Part shown: piece by piece, positions 44,206 to 52,851 of the stretch
Position numbering within the stretch: position 1 is the first letter of the stretch
Layout: every line of letters starts with the position of its first letter
Assembly: GCF_014851585.1 (NCBI RefSeq)
Contig: NZ_JACVAB010000001.1
Location: forward strand, 1,240,001 to 1,304,000
Reading direction: 5' to 3'
DNA: 64,000 bases
Source of the DNA: Agrobacterium sp. AGB01
Lineage (GTDB): Bacteria > Pseudomonadota > Alphaproteobacteria > Rhizobiales > Rhizobiaceae
Translations under genes and position numbers: made by a program
Notes under the pieces: generated by a model
The model's database searches: none
Told to the model about the DNA's origin: nothing
The model's input: only the letters and a program-made list of their open reading frames with translations

Positions 44206-44317
44206 TTCCTTAACCCCGAAGGTTGTGGGCAAGGCATTGGCTGACGCATCGACGAAAGGCGCTGATGTGCCTGTCGCAAAAGCGGCACACCGGGACACCC
44301 CGCCCGTGAACGTTATC

Positions 44318-44495
44318 TATCGCGGCAGGTCTCCTGGCTTACGGGTCATCATAACCGCTCGTCTTCCCGAGGTGTTCGCCTCAGTGACATGGTGAACGGC
44401 AACTCTCCGTCTACAGTTGCGGGGGCAGCTCCGGCGTTGGGGTGAAACCCTGACCGTATTCCCTCTTAGCTACGGAGTGCGACCTCCACAGAACC
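44318..44495 (-). promoter_or_regulatory. Cobalamin riboswitch in the metE leader
   Basis: Read on the minus strand it contains the hallmark segments GCTGCCCCCGCAACTGTA, the B12-box stretch ATGTCACTGAGG and the closing AGCCAGGAGACCTGCC. These are in the expected order and spacing over about 175 nt. It ends about 115 nt before the metE start, so it probably controls termination or translation of metE. Confidence 0.93.
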
Positions 44496-44507
44496 TCGAT
44501 GCACTAA

Positions 44508-44536
44508 CTATGGCCGAGCGATAAAATACAGTCAAG
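44508..44536 (-). promoter_or_regulatory. metE promoter
   Basis: On the minus strand, CTTGAC (44531-44536) and CCATAG (44508-44513) are separated by exactly 17 bp. This matches the rhizobial sigma-70 pattern CTTGAC-N17-CTATAT and places transcription start a few bases before the riboswitch. Confidence 0.7.
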
Positions 44537-44538
44537 GT

Positions 44539-44560
44539 GATATAAAGATATATTTATATC
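44539..44560. promoter_or_regulatory. AT-rich 22-bp palindrome in the metE/lldR spacer
   Basis: Arms GATATAAA and TTTATATC flank a self-complementary-like centre GATATA. It lies just upstream of the metE -35 element and 80 bp before the LldR operator. The binding factor is unknown. Confidence 0.45.
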
Positions 44561-44639
44561 CTTATTGATTTCGTGGTTGTTTGGTCTTGCTGTTTTTATT
44601 GGACAAGGGCAGGGGCATTGCTTTAAATAAAATTGGTTT

Positions 44640-44654
44640 ATTGGTCGGACCAAT
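44640..44654. promoter_or_regulatory. LldR operator
   Basis: ATTGGTCGGACCAAT fits the LldR/PdhR-type TTGGT-N3-ACCAA operator with a perfect dyad. A half-site AATTGGTTT lies immediately upstream. It is 20-35 bp ahead of the lldR start, consistent with autorepression relieved by lactate. Confidence 0.85.
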
Positions 44655-44674
44655 TTTAAGGCGATGAAACCCAT

Positions 44675-45433
44675 ATGAGAACTGTTCGATTGTCTGATGC
44701 CATTGCGGAACAGATCGAAGTGCTGATCAGCGCTCGCGGGCTGAAAGCGGGTGATCGCCTGCCTGCCGAACGGCAACTGGCGCTGGAACTGAAGGTATCG
44801 CGCTCGTCGCTGCGTGAAGCCATCCAGCAACTGGCCAGCAAAGGACGCCTGACAAGCCGCACCGGTGGTGGCAATTATGTCCAGGAACCGCCACGCGGGT
44901 GGTCGCAGAATGCACTTGTCGATCCGCTGTCACGGTTGTTTGCCAGCGATCCGGCTTACCGGTTTGACGTGCTGGAAATTCGCCACGCGCTGGAAGGGGC
45001 TGCCGCTTACCATGCCACTTTGCGCGCAACGGATGAAGACAAGGCGCGAATCTCCGACTGTTTCGAAACTCTGATCAGCCTGCAGGGCAGTGACGATTCG
45101 ATGGCACTGGCCAAGGCGGATGCCGCCTTTCACCTGTCCATTGCCGATGCCTCGCACAATCTGGTGCTGATTGAAGTGATGAAGGGGCTGTTTGACCTGC
45201 TGAAAGCCAATATTTCGCAAAACCTCGAGAAACTGTACGTCATTCCGAAGGTGACTGAGCCGCTGTCATCGCAGCACCGCGAACTGCGTGACGCCATTCT
45301 GGCCGGTGACGGCGAGCGCGCCCGCCGGGCGGCACATGTTCATATCGATTTTGTCCATTCATCGTTGAAATCCATCGACGAAGACGAAGCGCGCCTGGCG
45401 CGCTCATTTTACCAAGGTAGTGTGAGGGGGTAA
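44675..45433 (+). CDS. lldR: Lactate-responsive GntR/FadR-family regulator
   Basis: The 252-aa regulator has a winged helix (about 1-75; [48 protein letters not shown]) and a C-terminal FCD domain with metal-binding [11 protein letters not shown] and [27 protein letters not shown]. It is the first gene of lldR-lldD-dld. The operator in front of it and the two lactate dehydrogenases behind it make the lactate role likely. The start at ATG 44675 has only a modest ribosome site (AAGGCG at long spacing). Confidence 0.92.
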   Translation: MRTVRLSDAIAEQIEVLISARGLKAGDRLPAERQLALELKVSRSSLREAIQQLASKGRLTSRTGGGNYVQEPPRGWSQNALVDPLSRLFASDPAYRFDVLEIRHALEGAAAYHATLRATDEDKARISDCFETLISLQGSDDSMALAKADAAFHLSIADASHNLVLIEVMKGLFDLLKANISQNLEKLYVIPKVTEPLSSQHRELRDAILAGDGERARRAAHVHIDFVHSSLKSIDEDEARLARSFYQGSVRG

Positions 45434-45437
45434 CACC

Positions 45438-46586
45438 ATGATTATTTCTGCGTCTACAGATTACCGCGAGGCCGCACGACGCCGGCTGCCGCCGTTCCTG
45501 TTCCATTACATCGATGGCGGTGCCTATGCCGAACACACGCTGCGCCGCAATGTCAGCGACCTCTCCGACGTCGAACTGCGCCAGCGTGTGCTGAAAAACA
45601 TGTCTGATCTTAGCATCAACACACAGCTGTGGGACGACAAGCTGTCCATGCCGGTTGTGTTGGCCCCGGTCGGCCTGAGCGGCATGTATGCCCGCCGTGG
45701 CGAGGTGCAGGCGGCGCGTGCGGCGGCCAAAAAGGGCATTTCCTACACCATGTCCACCGTATCGGTGTGCCCGATCGAGGAAGTGACGCCTGAAATCGAC
45801 CGCCCGATGTGGTTCCAGCTTTACGTGCTGAAAGACCGCGGTTTCATGAAAAACGTTCTGGACCGCGCGGTCGCGGCCGGTGTGAAAACGCTGGTGTTTA
45901 CCGTGGATATGCCGGTGCCGGGCGCCCGTTATCGTGACGCCCATTCCGGCATGAGCGGCCCCAATGCCGAACTTCGCCGTTACTGGCAGTCGGTCACCCA
46001 TCCGCGCTGGGCTTTTGATGTGGGCCTCAACGGCAAACCGCATGATCTCGGCAATGTTTCGAAATATCTCGGCAAACCAACGGGCCTTGCCGATTATATC
46101 GGCTGGCTTGGCGCCAACTTCGACCAGTCGATTTCCTGGAAGGATCTGGAGTGGATCCGTGAATTCTGGAAAGGCCCGATGATCATCAAGGGCATTCTTG
46201 ACCCAGATGATGCCAAGGATGCCGTGACCTTTGGTGCCGACGGCATTGTGGTGTCCAACCACGGCGGCCGCCAGCTGGATGGTGTCCTGTCTTCTGCACG
46301 CGCCTTGCCGGCCATTGCTGACGCGGTGAAAGGTGACATCAAGATCCTCGCCGATTCCGGCATTCGTTCCGGCCTTGATGTGGTGCGTATGCTGGCACTG
46401 GGTGCCGATGCGGTGATGATTGGCCGCGCCTTTGTGTATGCGCTGGCAACCGCCGGTGAGGAGGGCGTTCTCAACCTTCTCAATCTTTTCGAAAAGGAAA
46501 TGCGCGTTGCCATGACGCTGACCGGGGCCAAATCCGTCTCCGACATTTCCTCAGACCTGCTTGTAAAGGCGATGAGGCAGCTTTGA
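45438..46586 (+). CDS. lldD: FMN-dependent L-lactate dehydrogenase
   Basis: The 382-aa membrane-associated flavoenzyme oxidises L-lactate to pyruvate and feeds electrons to quinone. Visible landmarks: [26 protein letters not shown] (12-37), [35 protein letters not shown] and the catalytic/FMN block [13 protein letters not shown] (His as base) followed by [28 protein letters not shown]. It follows lldR by 4 nt and overlaps the next gene by one base. Confidence 0.96.
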   Translation: MIISASTDYREAARRRLPPFLFHYIDGGAYAEHTLRRNVSDLSDVELRQRVLKNMSDLSINTQLWDDKLSMPVVLAPVGLSGMYARRGEVQAARAAAKKGISYTMSTVSVCPIEEVTPEIDRPMWFQLYVLKDRGFMKNVLDRAVAAGVKTLVFTVDMPVPGARYRDAHSGMSGPNAELRRYWQSVTHPRWAFDVGLNGKPHDLGNVSKYLGKPTGLADYIGWLGANFDQSISWKDLEWIREFWKGPMIIKGILDPDDAKDAVTFGADGIVVSNHGGRQLDGVLSSARALPAIADAVKGDIKILADSGIRSGLDVVRMLALGADAVMIGRAFVYALATAGEEGVLNLLNLFEKEMRVAMTLTGAKSVSDISSDLLVKAMRQL

Positions 46587-48289
46587 TGCATGCAATGAAC
46601 ACTGACGCCGCAACTCTGTTGCGCGAATTTGGCGGTATTGTTGGGGCAGGCCACGTGCTGACCGCCGCCAAGGCGACACGCCGGTTCCGCAAGGGGCACC
46701 GTTTTGGTGACGGCAACGTGCTGGCCGTGGTGCAGCCGGGAACGCTGGTGGAGCAGTGGCGGGTCGTCAAGGCCGCCGTTGCCGCCGGACGAATCGTCAT
46801 CATGCAGGCCGCCAATACCGGCCTGACCGGTGGCTCGACACCTGACGGTAATGATTACGACCGCGAGATCGTTATCGTGTCGACACTGCGCCTGAAGGGC
46901 ATTCAGGTGATCAATGACGGCAAACAGGTCATCTGCTTGCCCGGTGCGACGCTCGACCGGCTGGAACAGACACTGAAACCGCTGGGGCGTGAGCCGCATT
47001 CTGTTATCGGTTCATCCTGCATCGGTGCCTCGGTGCTCGGTGGCATCTGCAACAATTCCGGCGGCTCGCTGGTGCGACGCGGACCGGCCTATACCCAGCT
47101 GGCCCTTTATGGTCAGGTGGATGAGGCGGGTGAACTGCACCTCGTCAATCACCTTGGCGTTAAGCTGGGTGATGCCCCGGAAGACATTCTGTCCCGGCTC
47201 GAAAAGGGCGCCTACAGCCCGGACGATATCGTCAATGATCCGACGTTCGTCGCATCAGACCAGAATTATGCCCAGCATGTGCGCCAGGTCGATGCGCCGA
47301 CACCGGCCCGTTTCAACGCTGATGTGACCCGCCATTTCGAGGCTTCAGGCTCTGCCGGCAAGCTGGTGTTGTTTGCCGTGCGGCTCGACACGTTTCCGAT
47401 GGAAAAGAGCGCGGTGTTTTACATCGGCTCCAACGATACGGCAGACCTGACGGCGGTGCGTCGCCATATGTTGACCGCCTTTGATACGCTGCCGATTGCC
47501 GGTGAATATATTCACCGCGACGCTTACGATATCGGCGAAAAATACGGCAAGGACACCTTCCTGCTGATCGACCGTTTCGGTACGGACAAGGTACCAGCCG
47601 CCTTTGCGCTGAAAAGTCGGGTCGATGCGTTTTTTGAAGGGTTCAAGCTGCGTGGCGTGACCGACCATATTTTGCAGACGGTGATGGCGCTGTTGCCGAG
47701 CCATCTGCCAAAACGCATGCGGGAGTTTCGCAAGCGGTTCGACCACCATCTGCTGCTCAAGGTTTCGCTCGACAGTGCACCGGAAACCAAGGCCTTTCTG
47801 CAAAGCTATTTTGCCAGCCGGGAAGGTGACTTCTTCGAGTGTGACGCAGAGGAGGGACGCAAGGCCTTTCTGCACCGCTTCGCGATTGCCGGTGCTGCCA
47901 TCCGTTACCGCGACACACACCGCAGTTCAGTGGAAGACATTGTCGCCCTCGACATTGCACTGCGTCGTAACGACGACGACTGGCTGGAAACCTTGCCGGA
48001 ATTCATAGAGGGCAAGCTGATTAGCAAGCTCTATTACGGCCACTTCTTCTGCCATGTTTTCCATCAGGACTATATCGTCCGCAAAGGGCATGACCCGATC
48101 GCCATCGAACATGAAATGTGGGACTTGCTGGACCGGCGTGGCGCCGAATATCCAGCTGAACACAATGTTGGCCACCTCTATAAGGCCAAACCTGAACTTA
48201 GGGCTTTCTACCGGTCGCTCGACCCGGCCAACGTGTTGAACCCCGGCATTGGCCAGACATCGAAATTCTTCTGCTGGGCGGAACGATAA
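46586..48289 (+). CDS. dld: Quinone-dependent D-lactate dehydrogenase
   Basis: The 567-aa FAD enzyme oxidises D-lactate to pyruvate at the membrane. The N-terminal FAD-binding type 4 domain has MQAANTGLTGGSTPDG (near 72-87) and VIGSSCIGASVLGGICNNSGGSLVRRGPAYTQLALYG (about 140-175). The C-terminal Dld-type membrane-binding and cap domains run to the end, with NVLNPGIGQTSK. The length is that of E. coli-type Dld rather than the shorter GlcD-like type. The ATG shares its A with the lldD stop (TGATG), with GAGG 8 nt upstream. Together with lldD it permits growth on both lactate enantiomers. Confidence 0.95.
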   Translation: MHAMNTDAATLLREFGGIVGAGHVLTAAKATRRFRKGHRFGDGNVLAVVQPGTLVEQWRVVKAAVAAGRIVIMQAANTGLTGGSTPDGNDYDREIVIVSTLRLKGIQVINDGKQVICLPGATLDRLEQTLKPLGREPHSVIGSSCIGASVLGGICNNSGGSLVRRGPAYTQLALYGQVDEAGELHLVNHLGVKLGDAPEDILSRLEKGAYSPDDIVNDPTFVASDQNYAQHVRQVDAPTPARFNADVTRHFEASGSAGKLVLFAVRLDTFPMEKSAVFYIGSNDTADLTAVRRHMLTAFDTLPIAGEYIHRDAYDIGEKYGKDTFLLIDRFGTDKVPAAFALKSRVDAFFEGFKLRGVTDHILQTVMALLPSHLPKRMREFRKRFDHHLLLKVSLDSAPETKAFLQSYFASREGDFFECDAEEGRKAFLHRFAIAGAAIRYRDTHRSSVEDIVALDIALRRNDDDWLETLPEFIEGKLISKLYYGHFFCHVFHQDYIVRKGHDPIAIEHEMWDLLDRRGAEYPAEHNVGHLYKAKPELRAFYRSLDPANVLNPGIGQTSKFFCWAER

Positions 48290-48299
48290 GGCAAAAAAA

Positions 48300-48333
48300 G
48301 GGTGGTGAGAAACACTCACCACCCACTCTTTTA
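48300..48333 (+). terminator. Terminator of the lldR-lldD-dld operon
   Basis: A 10-bp perfect stem GGGTGGTGAG/CTCACCACCC with a 5-nt loop lies 10 nt after the dld stop and is followed by ACTCTTTTATTT. Confidence 0.85.
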
Positions 48334-48334
48334 T

Positions 48335-48445
48335 TTAGAAAGACGCCAGTAGCGGTAACGCTACGCACCCTGCGATCGCAATCAGCAGGAGTATTTTTAT
48401 ATAGCGGACGCGGCGCGTTCGTCCGCCATCCCAATCGTATGCCAT
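48335..48445 (-). CDS. 36-aa predicted single-span membrane protein
   Basis: The frame encodes a short basic start (MAYDWDGGRTRRVRYIK) followed by one hydrophobic helix (ILLLIAIAGCVALPLLASF). GCGAGGTTGA gives GAGG at 5 nt before the ATG. The positive-inside charge pattern predicts N-in orientation. Function is unknown. It lies convergent to dld, with the dld terminator just beyond its stop codon. Confidence 0.6.
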   Translation of the reverse strand: MAYDWDGGRTRRVRYIKILLLIAIAGCVALPLLASF

Positions 48446-48698
48446 TCAACCTCGCGTTTTTAATCGCGCTTAATAAGTGAACGCTCATCCTTGTGTGAAA
48501 CTGGAAAATAGGCACAAAACCTTAAGAATTTGTAGGTTGAAAATAATAGGGACAACAACCGAAGGGCTGGCGTACCAGCGCAGCGACGCGGAAAATCCTT
48601 ATTCAGAATAAAAAAAGCTGATATTCAGAACGACCCTCTTGCGCATCGTTTAGGATTATTCTAAACCCCCGCCACCACAACAAAATACGCTTAGCGAT

Positions 48699-48772
48699 GG
48701 CCTCGTGGCGGAGTGGTGACGCAGAGGACTGCAAATCCTTGTACCCCGGTTCAATTCCGGGCGAGGCCTCCA
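48699..48772 (+). tRNA. tRNA-Cys (anticodon GCA)
   Basis: The acceptor stem GGCCTCG/CGAGGCC, anticodon loop around GCA (GGACTGCAAATCC), T-arm CCCCGGTTCAATTCCGGG and encoded CCA are all present. It is the only cysteine tRNA visible here and it borders an accessory stretch. Confidence 0.97.
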
Positions 48773-49025
48773 AAATCTCTTAATTGACTCAGTTCGTTGG
48801 CACCAAAGCCACGCATGTCACTCGCAGTTTCATAAGTCGGCGCGATCAACATTATCCGCCCTGAACGCGAAAAACTTTCCAAAAGAATCCAAAACTGCTT
48901 GCCTCAGTCATCTTTGGCCAGCGCCGTTCGTTGTTTTGATGTCTGTGATTTGTGGTCACGGCCATTCGGGCAACGCACATCCCTTATCGACATCTGTTTA
49001 TCTTCAACATGAAGGGGATTGTTAT

Positions 49026-49241
49026 ATGCGCAATATTGAAATCAGGCCTGACGGCGCAACCGTTGAACTAACACTGCATGAACTTGTTATTTTGAAAAAC
49101 GCAATGAACGAAACTCTGGATGCTCTCGGCGATGACAGCATTAGCATCCGTGTGGGTACGACCATGGGTGAGTTTTTGACGCTTTTCAGAGAGGTTCAAC
49201 AGACAATACAGGCGTGCCGAAGACCAGTTGTGACTGATTGA
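49026..49241 (+). CDS. 71-aa tandem-family protein, copy 1
   Basis: The first of three consecutive paralogues, each exactly 71 aa. It begins MRNIEIRPDGATVELTLHEL and continues with an amphipathic helix (VILKNAMNETLDAL) and a second helix (FLTLFREVQQTIQACRR). AAGGGGATTGTTAT precedes the ATG; an in-frame ATG 30 codons earlier gives no family similarity. It is the most divergent of the three. The family pattern (LT-x-E/H-L-x-x-L-x-N-A-M/L-N-E) reminds me of small uncharacterised proteins sometimes found near polymorphic toxins, but I cannot name it. Confidence 0.7.
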   Translation: MRNIEIRPDGATVELTLHELVILKNAMNETLDALGDDSISIRVGTTMGEFLTLFREVQQTIQACRRPVVTD

Positions 49242-49394
49242 ACTCTGTTAAAGATCTGCCTTGTTTGGGGCAGTGACCCTAGGCGACGCAGTTCGTCGCC
49301 TGAATATCTTCGATTTTATTCGAGATTGCAGTCGTTCTGAGGAACAACATCTTCAACCGAATCTCTATCGTCACCATCATCAACAGGGATCTAT

Positions 49395-49610
49395 ATGCGT
49401 AACATTGAATTCAAACCTGACAGAGCGACAGTCGATCTGACAGTCAATGAATTCCGGATTCTAAACAACGCCATGAATGAGATTTTGAATGGCATTCGCA
49501 TTCGTGGTTTTAGACCCCGTGTGGGTGCAACCAGACGGGAAACCGATATCCTTTTGAGACAAGTTCAGCAGGCCGCAGGGGCGTGCAGAAGACTAGCAGA
49601 GAATGATTGA
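49395..49610 (+). CDS. 71-aa tandem-family protein, copy 2
   Basis: Paralogue of the flanking genes, 71 aa. It shares with copy 3 the block NGIRIRGF and RRE-x-DILL, and also the leader ATCAACAGGGATCTAT directly before the ATG, so copies 2 and 3 arose by duplication of a unit including the ribosome site. Predicted fold: short strand, helix, loop, helix. It overlaps by a few bases the upstream extension of copy 3 but not its proper frame. Function unknown. Confidence 0.7.
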   Translation: MRNIEFKPDRATVDLTVNEFRILNNAMNEILNGIRIRGFRPRVGATRRETDILLRQVQQAAGACRRLAEND

Positions 49611-49662
49611 ATTCCGAGAGACTGAAAGGCCTAGTTTCGTACAACCATCAACAGGGATCTAT

Positions 49663-49878
49663 ATGCGTAACATTGAAATCAAACCTGATGGGGTAACCGT
49701 CGATCTAACACAGCATGAACTTTACATGCTGAAAAACGCTATGAATGAAGTTGTGAACGGCATTAGAATTCGTGGGTTCAAAGCCCGTATGGGTACAACC
49801 AGACGGGAAGCCGATATCCTTCTGGACCAACTATTTAATGCAGTACAGGCTTCTCGAGCATCGGCTGCGACGGAGTAG
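49663..49878 (+). CDS. 71-aa tandem-family protein, copy 3
   Basis: Third paralogue, 71 aa (MRNIEIKPDGVTVDLTQHEL...). The start at 49663 is fixed by its shared leader and ribosome site with copy 2; an in-frame ATG 20 codons earlier overlaps copy 2. It differs from copy 2 mainly in the last 20 residues, which are the most variable part of the family. Function unknown; all three are likely cotranscribed. Confidence 0.7.
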   Translation: MRNIEIKPDGVTVDLTQHELYMLKNAMNEVVNGIRIRGFKARMGTTRREADILLDQLFNAVQASRASAATE

Positions 49879-50004
49879 ACGACCCGACCGCTAGCGGTCT
49901 CAATTTTACCAATACACCAACCGGGCCATTGACTTCCGAACACGGCAATATCACCCAGGACGTTCAAGAAACCCTCAGCACAACGTCGCAAGACGTGACA
50001 TCAT

Positions 50005-50265
50005 ATGTTTGAAAAACATGAGATCTGGAGACATACGGAAGAAGCCGTGCTCCGCCATTTGATATTCAGAGATATCACAACCAACCTCTATTATTTGCAG
50101 CAAACTGACAGCCTTTATGCGAATGGCTCAAAGGAAACAGCTGAATCCGCTGCGCTTCACCTCAGTATCGCCGTCGAGCTTTTCATCGAAGTAATCCCCT
50201 CCAGTAAAGATGGGGGACGCGCCTTCAAAACGCTGGCCGAGGCCGCAGATAGCTGGAACGATTGA
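50005..50265 (+). CDS. Small helical protein of unknown function
   Basis: The 86-aa predicted protein has no signal peptide and no membrane helix. Predicted helices cover most of the length (WRHTEEAVLRHLIF, then AESAALHLSIAVELFIEV). No recognisable domain. It follows the tandem trio by 126 bp in the same orientation, so it may belong to the same accessory unit. The ribosome site is weak, so its reality is uncertain. Confidence 0.45.
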   Translation: MFEKHEIWRHTEEAVLRHLIFRDITTNLYYLQQTDSLYANGSKETAESAALHLSIAVELFIEVIPSSKDGGRAFKTLAEAADSWND

Positions 50266-50341
50266 CGCAAACCGGCAGTGCTGGGGTTCACCTTGCGCTG
50301 CCGGTTGATCGATAAGTGGATGCGAGCGTTGTGGCGCAGGA

Positions 50342-50473
50342 TTACTGCGGCTTCTTCTGCTTGCTGGCCTCTACAGCCCGTGCACCCAGGGTAGGAGCGG
50401 CGGCAACCGGTGCAGCCTTATCCTTCTTGGGTTTGCGTACTTCTTTGTTGCTTCTAACTTGACCCTTGGCCAT
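50342..50473 (-). CDS. Small basic conserved-type protein
   Basis: The 43-aa protein is rich in Lys and Ala (MAKGQVRSNKEVRKPKKDKA...) with a basic N-terminal half and a Lys-Lys-Pro end. A strong ribosome site GAGGAGATTCGA precedes the ATG; the longer frame upstream lacks one. From memory, similar short MAKGQ-type basic proteins recur in Rhizobiales, of unknown function. The charge suggests nucleic-acid or ribosome association, which is only inference. Confidence 0.7.
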   Translation of the reverse strand: MAKGQVRSNKEVRKPKKDKAAPVAAAPTLGARAVEASKQKKPQ

Positions 50474-50998
50474 TCGAATCTCCTCTTCAAAGCAAAAGAT
50501 AGCCGCGCTTTGCGTGACAATAGCAAGGGAAATCGGAGTTGTCATTCGGGAAGGGGCGGCGGCAGAGCCCCGTTGTGCTGATCAGGTGGCATCCTGACAA
50601 AAGCGACCCGTCCAAGTGGTGTCGGCGGCTAAAAGCTAAAAGCGTGGCGACAGTGTCATCGAGCGCATTAAGCAGCCGAGACGGGTTTTACACTTGGGAG
50701 AGGCTGGCACACCTCGTGCAAACTCTGGCGGTCCACTGGCGTCGCTCCTCGAATTCTTTACCTTGCTCAAATTTTTCTGATGATGATTTCAACAGTACTT
50801 AAGGCATCGAGAATTTTTGTATGATTTTCATGAATAAACAGGCCTTCTCACATAATCGGTTGGCTTGAAAATGTCCTCTGGACTTTATTCTGGCTTCTGA
50901 TACGGATTTGCGCAAAGACACTCCCTTCGCAAAACCTTGCGCTATACGATCATGCCGTGGGTTGTCCAAATATTACACGGGCCACCTTGAGGAATTGA
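50474..50998. other. Intergenic region, no gene seen
   Basis: About 525 bp between the small basic gene and the DUF2441 gene. A plus-strand frame at 50539-50802 has no ribosome site or recognisable composition. The part from 50750 to 50950 is AT-rich and probably holds the promoter of the DUF2441 gene. Confidence 0.45.
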
Positions 50999-51502
50999 AT
51001 GTATTATCACGTAAGCAGTATTGAACATGCTGTGGGCGCTACTATCGAGCCCGGCAATTGGGGGACAACAGTCCGTTTGTTTGGTCCCGAAACCGCAGTT
51101 AAGGCTGTATCTCACATTGAAATAATACTGTGGGAAGTCGCACTGGAAACAGCGAGGTTGGCACTTGCCCCTCAACGTCCGTCACGCCTCAACTGTGTGT
51201 TTGTGTTCGAAACAGTCGATATGGCCTTTGCCTTTCAACGCCAGTACCGGCCCGATGCCCGTGTTTTCGAGCTGGAACCGACCGGCGAAGCCAGCACCTA
51301 CCGCGGTGATTTTGCCTTGATCGCGAAAGCTGATCGTAAAAGACCATATGCGGACTATATGGCAGAAGAGAGCAAGGCATATTGGACAGCTCCGAGCGCG
51401 GAACAACCTGAAATACTGTACGGGGGCGCCTTGCGCGTTGTAAGGCAGGTTCTGGCCTCTGATACACCGCTGGTTACCCCACACCATGCTGCCGCAGGGT
51501 AA
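50999..51502 (+). CDS. DUF2441-like protein
   Basis: The 167-aa cytoplasmic protein opens MYYHVSSIEHAVG and contains LAPQRPSRLNCVFVFETVDMAFAFQRQYRPDARVFELEP followed by YRGDFALI. This matches my memory of the DUF2441 pattern (an N-terminal YH motif, then RPSRF-x-SVFAC and VFELEP-type strands). The C-terminal YWTAPSAEQPEILYGGALRVVRQV is consistent. The function of the domain is not known; its strand pattern is reminiscent of ADP-ribosyltransferase-like folds, an idea not supported by visible catalytic residues. TTGAGGAATTGA gives a good ribosome site. Confidence 0.65.
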   Translation: MYYHVSSIEHAVGATIEPGNWGTTVRLFGPETAVKAVSHIEIILWEVALETARLALAPQRPSRLNCVFVFETVDMAFAFQRQYRPDARVFELEPTGEASTYRGDFALIAKADRKRPYADYMAEESKAYWTAPSAEQPEILYGGALRVVRQVLASDTPLVTPHHAAAG

Positions 51503-51528
51503 CCAACGTCTCTTTACCAACGGGTGGA

Positions 51529-52041
51529 TCAGTTGGCGCGCGTAGGGGCGCTGTCCACCAGGTCTTGATAGAGGCCCATATCCAGAAAGGCCTCGGATTT
51601 GACAACGACGCCATCTTTCATGGTCAATATCCAGAGATATTCATTGCTGTAGGTGTCATTGGTGGTTGTCGTGGCGGAAGCATCGAACCGCACGATCACG
51701 TCGTCATCCACCGCCCAGATTTTTTTGACCACCGGTTTAAGCGGTGTGCTGAGCCGCGACAGAATAGGGGCGGAAGCATCGTTTACGAAACTGTCCAGGC
51801 CGCTATAGGTGCGCGAGTAGGGGCCTGAGCCGCGAACTGTCCATTCGACATCAGGTGAAACGACGCGCGTGAAAGCTCCGCCTCGTTCTGCCCAGTCTTC
51901 GAATGCCTGCTTTACGATGGTCTCGTTGCGGGCCGTCACGTCAGTGCTGACCGCCGTGCCAGCGTTTGCATGGGCCGATGACGCAGCAAATGCAAGCGTC
52001 GCGATGATCGTCCAAGATCGAGCAATTTTGTAGATCGTCAT
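51529..52041 (-). CDS. Secreted NTF2-like (SnoaL-type) protein
   Basis: The 170-aa protein has a signal peptide at 1-26 (cleavage after AHA). The mature part shows the NTF2-like pattern: RNETIVKQAFEDWAERGGAFTRVVSPDVEWTVRGSGPYS and then VVKKIWAVDDDVIVRFDASATTTTNDTYSNEYLWILTMKDGVVVKSEAFLDM. Such cone-shaped domains bind or isomerise small ligands. Periplasmic location is predicted. The substrate is unknown. It stands alone, tail-to-tail with the DUF2441 gene. Confidence 0.82.
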   Translation of the reverse strand: MTIYKIARSWTIIATLAFAASSAHANAGTAVSTDVTARNETIVKQAFEDWAERGGAFTRVVSPDVEWTVRGSGPYSRTYSGLDSFVNDASAPILSRLSTPLKPVVKKIWAVDDDVIVRFDASATTTTNDTYSNEYLWILTMKDGVVVKSEAFLDMGLYQDLVDSAPTRAN

Positions 52042-52341
52042 GTCTTAAACCTTCCATTTTTTCAAGGTCAACTGCGCGCATGGCGCGTCAGCGGTGGCGT
52101 TGATCGGGAAAGGCTGTCTTCACGTTCGGGGCTGCTCTTAACCTGTGATGGGGCTATCTCGTGCCAAGTCCCACATCTCCTTCCCAATCGGCAATGAGTG
52201 TAACGGGGTTAGAGCGTTTAAATTACCCGCCTAATACTGCACAGGCTGGTTAGCTGGACTTACCAGTTTCGAAGTCAGCAGAAGCCGTCAGCGCCCAAGG
52301 TGCCGCGGGCGGTCAGGACGATGCACAAGAAGCTTTGACTG
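52042..52341. other. Intergenic region, no gene seen
   Basis: About 300 bp between the NTF2-like gene and the lipocalin gene. I see no ribosome site, repeat or RNA gene. Confidence 0.4.
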
Positions 52342-52851
52342 CTATTTTTCTAGAAGCATGACATCGGTCACGTCGCGCCCGGTGTGGCGGGGGATGATCA
52401 TCTTGGTCAGATCAAAGCCTTGCCGGCGTGCCTCGGCAAGATAGTCTTCCAGCGTTTCTGCGGGAATCGAACTCTCGCGAGCCAAAACCCATAGAAACTG
52501 ACGGTCAGGCGTACCGACCAGCGCGACACTATAGTCGGGATCGATCTTGAGTACCCAGTAATCGCCATCGGTAAACGGCAGCCAGCGCAGTGCGGCAGGA
52601 AGAAAACTGACCTTCAGCTTTGCATGTGTCTCGTCAACCGGCTTTGCCTCGCCGACAGCCTGAGCTGCCTGCTGATCTTTGTCGAAACATCTGTTGTCAA
52701 CGCGAATAGCGCCGTTCTCTTTGAGGGAGTAACGTGCCGTGATGTCAGTTGCGGCATTGTCTTCATATTTCAACGGCAAGCGGATAATCTCGTACCACCG
52801 GCCAAGATAGCGATTGAGATCAAGGCTCGGTAGGGCTGTAACGTTGGTCAT
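52342..52851 (-). CDS. Lipocalin family protein (Blc-like), without lipoprotein signal
   Basis: The 169-aa protein has the lipocalin motif GRWYEIIRLPLKYED (GXW near residue 16) and NRCFDKDQQ, FLPAALRWLPFTDGDYWVLKIDPDYSVALVGTPDRQFLWVLARE, typical of bacterial Blc lipocalins that bind lipids. Unlike E. coli Blc, the chosen start gives no lipobox or signal peptide, so it would be cytoplasmic. The start at 52851 has AAGGAG ten bases upstream. The 69 codons of open frame above it lack similarity to any signal sequence. Confidence 0.85.
   Translation of the reverse strand: MTNVTALPSLDLNRYLGRWYEIIRLPLKYEDNAATDITARYSLKENGAIRVDNRCFDKDQQAAQAVGEAKPVDETHAKLKVSFLPAALRWLPFTDGDYWVLKIDPDYSVALVGTPDRQFLWVLARESSIPAETLEDYLAEARRQGFDLTKMIIPRHTGRDVTDVMLLEK

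Noticed and set aside
48699..48772. tRNA-Cys as an attachment site for an integrated element
   Set aside because: I found no second copy of the tRNA 3' end downstream and no integrase in the following 5 kb, so integration here is not supported directly.
50539..50802. 87-codon plus-strand frame
   Set aside because: It has no Shine-Dalgarno, no recognisable domain and a composition unlike nearby genes. It lies in what looks like a promoter spacer.
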